This document shows, piece by piece, positions 6,031 to 7,436 of a DNA stretch of 7,436 bases. Source of the DNA: Alphaproteobacteria bacterium (lineage in GTDB: Bacteria > Pseudomonadota > Alphaproteobacteria > Geminicoccales > Geminicoccaceae); contig JALSRW010000587.1 in the NCBI GenBank assembly GCA_026984595.1, positions 1 through 7,436 of the forward strand, written 5' to 3'. Both the position numbers and the translations under genes were made by a program. Position 1 is the stretch's first letter. Every line of letters begins with the position of its first letter. The notes under the pieces were generated by a model that was not told where the DNA came from, searched no databases, and saw nothing but the letters and a program-made list of their open reading frames with translations.

Positions 6031-6626
6031 ACCGACCGGGGCGGCAGGAAGTCGAGGCGGCGGTGCGCACCCTGATCGCCCATGCCGGGGACGATCCCGC
6101 GCGGCCCGAACTGCTGCAGACGCCGGAGCGGGTCGCCGACGCCTTCACCGAGGCCTTCTCCGGCTACCGCCGGGACCCGGTGACGGCGCTGGGAACGCCG
6201 TTGCCGGCGGGCGAGGCCGCCGGACAATTCGTGCTCCTGCGCGACCTGCCCTTCCTTTCGCACTGCGAACATCATCTGGCGCCGTTCTTCGGCGAGGCGA
6301 CGGTGGCTTTCGAGGCCGCCGAGCGGCTGGTGGGTATCGGCCATCTGGCGGATCTCGTCCATGTGCTGGCCCGCCGCCTGCAGCTTCAGGAGCGGCTTAC
6401 CGCCGAGATCGCGGACGCGCTGGACAGCGTGCTGGCGCCGCACGGGGTGGCGGTCGTTCTCGAGGCCACCCATAGCTGCCTGCATCTGCACGATCCGCAG
6501 GTCACGCCGGGGCGACTCCGCACCCTCTGTCTGCGCGGCAGCCTGCGCGCGCGGCCCGAACTGCTGGCGAGCCTGCTCGCCCGGCCGGGGACCGGCGGGA
6601 CCTCGGACCGCGCGGCTCCCGCCTAG
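6027..6626 (+). CDS. GTP cyclohydrolase I (FolE) homologue with altered triphosphate site
   Basis: This 199-residue protein has the GTP cyclohydrolase I (T-fold) architecture: an N-terminal helical part with LLQTPERVADAF at 29-40, then SHCEHHLAPFFG at 78-89, ARRLQLQERLT at 115-125 and VAVVLEATHSC at 141-151. Zinc ligands Cys80, His83 and Cys151 are present, as are His82, His149 and Glu122, matching E. coli C110, H113, C181, H112, H179 and E152 with identical spacing. Arg35 matches R65. But E. coli K68, S135, K136, R139 and R185, which bind the GTP triphosphate, correspond here to Asp38, Gly105, His106, Asp109 and His155. Normal FolE makes 7,8-dihydroneopterin triphosphate from GTP for folate; this protein probably uses another substrate or has lost that activity. 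It starts within the ATGA shared with the DsbA-like gene and ends four bases into the convergent dehydrogenase gene. Confidence 0.88.
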   Translation: MNRPGRQEVEAAVRTLIAHAGDDPARPELLQTPERVADAFTEAFSGYRRDPVTALGTPLPAGEAAGQFVLLRDLPFLSHCEHHLAPFFGEATVAFEAAERLVGIGHLADLVHVLARRLQLQERLTAEIADALDSVLAPHGVAVVLEATHSCLHLHDPQVTPGRLRTLCLRGSLRARPELLASLLARPGTGGTSDRAAPA

Positions 6627-7436
6627 AGCGGCAGGCTGTAGGCGGTTTTCACCGTGGTATAGAACTCCACGGCATACCGGCCCTGCTCGCGGGGGCCGTA
6701 GGAGCTCGCCTTGCGGCCGCCGAAGGGCACGTGATAGTCGACACCGGCGGTGGGCAGGTTGACCATCACCATGCCGGCCTCGGCATGCTCCCGGAAATGG
6801 CTCGCATGCTTCAGCGAGCGGGTGCAGATGCCGCTGGAAAGGCCGAAGCGGGTATCGTTGGCGACCGCCAGCGCCTCCTCGTAATCGGCCACCCGGATCA
6901 CGCTGGCGATCGGGCCGAAGATTTCCTCGCGATTGATCCGCATGTCGTTGCGGGTATCGACGAACAGCGCCGGCTCCAGGTAGAAGCCGCGCTTGTCGCG
7001 CTCCAGGAGTCGGCCGCCGAAGGCCAGTCTGGCACCTTCCTGCTGCCCGATTTCCAGATAGCGCAGATCCTGGTCGAGCTGGTTCTGGTCGACCACCGGG
7101 CCGATCTGGGTGCCCTCCGCGAGCGCGTCGCCCACCACCAGATCCTGCATCGCCGCGATCATCGCCTCGACGAAGCGGTCGTGGATGCCGGCGGTGACGA
7201 TCAGCCGCGAGCTCGCCGTGCAGCGCTGCCCGGTGGAGTAGAAGGCCCCCTGGACGGCACAGTTGACGGCATGGTCGAGATCGGCGTCGTCCAGCACCAC
7301 GAGCGGGTTCTTGCCGCCCATTTCGAGCTGGAACTTCTTCATGCCGGCGGCACAGACGGCGGCGATGTGGCGGCCGGTCTCGATCGAGCCGGTGAAGCTC
7401 ACGGCGTCGATCTCGGGCGCTTCGAGGATCGCCTCG
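6623..7436 (-). CDS. Aldehyde dehydrogenase, C-terminal part (runs off right edge)
   Basis: This is an NAD(P)-dependent aldehyde dehydrogenase that oxidises an aldehyde to a carboxylate. About 270 C-terminal residues of a usual 480 or so are present, the frame being open to the window edge. In order: VSFTGS of the cofactor-binding domain, LEMGGKNP with the catalytic Glu, TGQRCTASSR with the nucleophilic Cys 34 residues later, EEIFGP, and the C-terminal PFGGRKASSYGPREQGRYA with FYTTVKTAY. The GQRCTASSR and NLPTAGVDYHVPFGGRK signatures resemble the group containing B. subtilis YcbD and other alpha-ketoglutaric semialdehyde dehydrogenases, so sugar-acid or amino-acid breakdown is possible, but substrate is inference. 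Its TAG stop overlaps the TAG stop of the FolE-like gene within the palindrome CTAG. An in-frame GTG at 7402 is not the true start, since conserved sequence continues upstream. Confidence 0.93.
   Translation of the reverse strand, partial: EAILEAPEIDAVSFTGSIETGRHIAAVCAAGMKKFQLEMGGKNPLVVLDDADLDHAVNCAVQGAFYSTGQRCTASSRLIVTAGIHDRFVEAMIAAMQDLVVGDALAEGTQIGPVVDQNQLDQDLRYLEIGQQEGARLAFGGRLLERDKRGFYLEPALFVDTRNDMRINREEIFGPIASVIRVADYEEALAVANDTRFGLSSGICTRSLKHASHFREHAEAGMVMVNLPTAGVDYHVPFGGRKASSYGPREQGRYAVEFYTTVKTAYSLPL

Noticed and set aside
5249..6626. Integrated element using the tRNA-Pro 3' end as attachment site
   Set aside because: I find no second copy of the tRNA 3' end in the window, no integrase gene and no shift in base composition, although the right boundary could lie outside the window.

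Overview
The window is GC-rich, densely coded bacterial chromosome, most likely from an alphaproteobacterium of the Rhodospirillales type or a relative. This rests on gene order and sequence style. The run polyprenyl synthetase / DUF2007 / TrmN6-like methyltransferase / S49 peptidase / membrane-anchored zinc-ribbon protein / glyQ / glyS is an arrangement I recall from alphaproteobacteria, and the zinc-ribbon protein and the FolE-like protein resemble alphaproteobacterial versions. I had no database to confirm the taxon.

Left block, minus strand, 4058 down to 1: DUF2007 protein, tRNA1(Val)-type N6-adenine methyltransferase, S49 (SohB/SppA-like) serine peptidase, small membrane zinc-ribbon protein, glyQ and the first 322 codons of glyS, which leaves the window at base 1. 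The first three genes overlap end to start and look translationally coupled. glyQ and glyS overlap by 8 bases, and glyQ seems to have its own promoter lying across the stop codon of the zinc-ribbon gene.

Middle, plus strand: after a 115-base divergent intergenic region comes a long-chain polyprenyl diphosphate synthase (ispB-like, quinone side chain). It is followed by a tRNA-Pro(CGG) gene with a clear -35/-10 promoter ending only a few bases upstream of the mature tRNA.

Right block: a two-gene plus-strand unit encodes a cytoplasmic FrnE-like DsbA-family thioredoxin-fold protein and a FolE (GTP cyclohydrolase I) homologue, joined by an ATGA stop/start overlap. The FolE homologue is the most interesting item. 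It aligns without gaps to the E. coli enzyme across the active site and keeps all three zinc ligands and the catalytic histidines. However, the residues known to hold the GTP triphosphate (K68, S135, K136, R139 and R185 in E. coli) are replaced by D, G, H, D and H. It is therefore probably not an ordinary GTP cyclohydrolase. Its stop codon overlaps, on the opposite strand, the stop codon of an aldehyde dehydrogenase that runs off the right edge.

Most of the window is housekeeping: glycyl-tRNA synthesis, tRNA modification, quinone tail synthesis and a tRNA. The DsbA-like/FolE-like pair is the only part that suggests an undescribed function.
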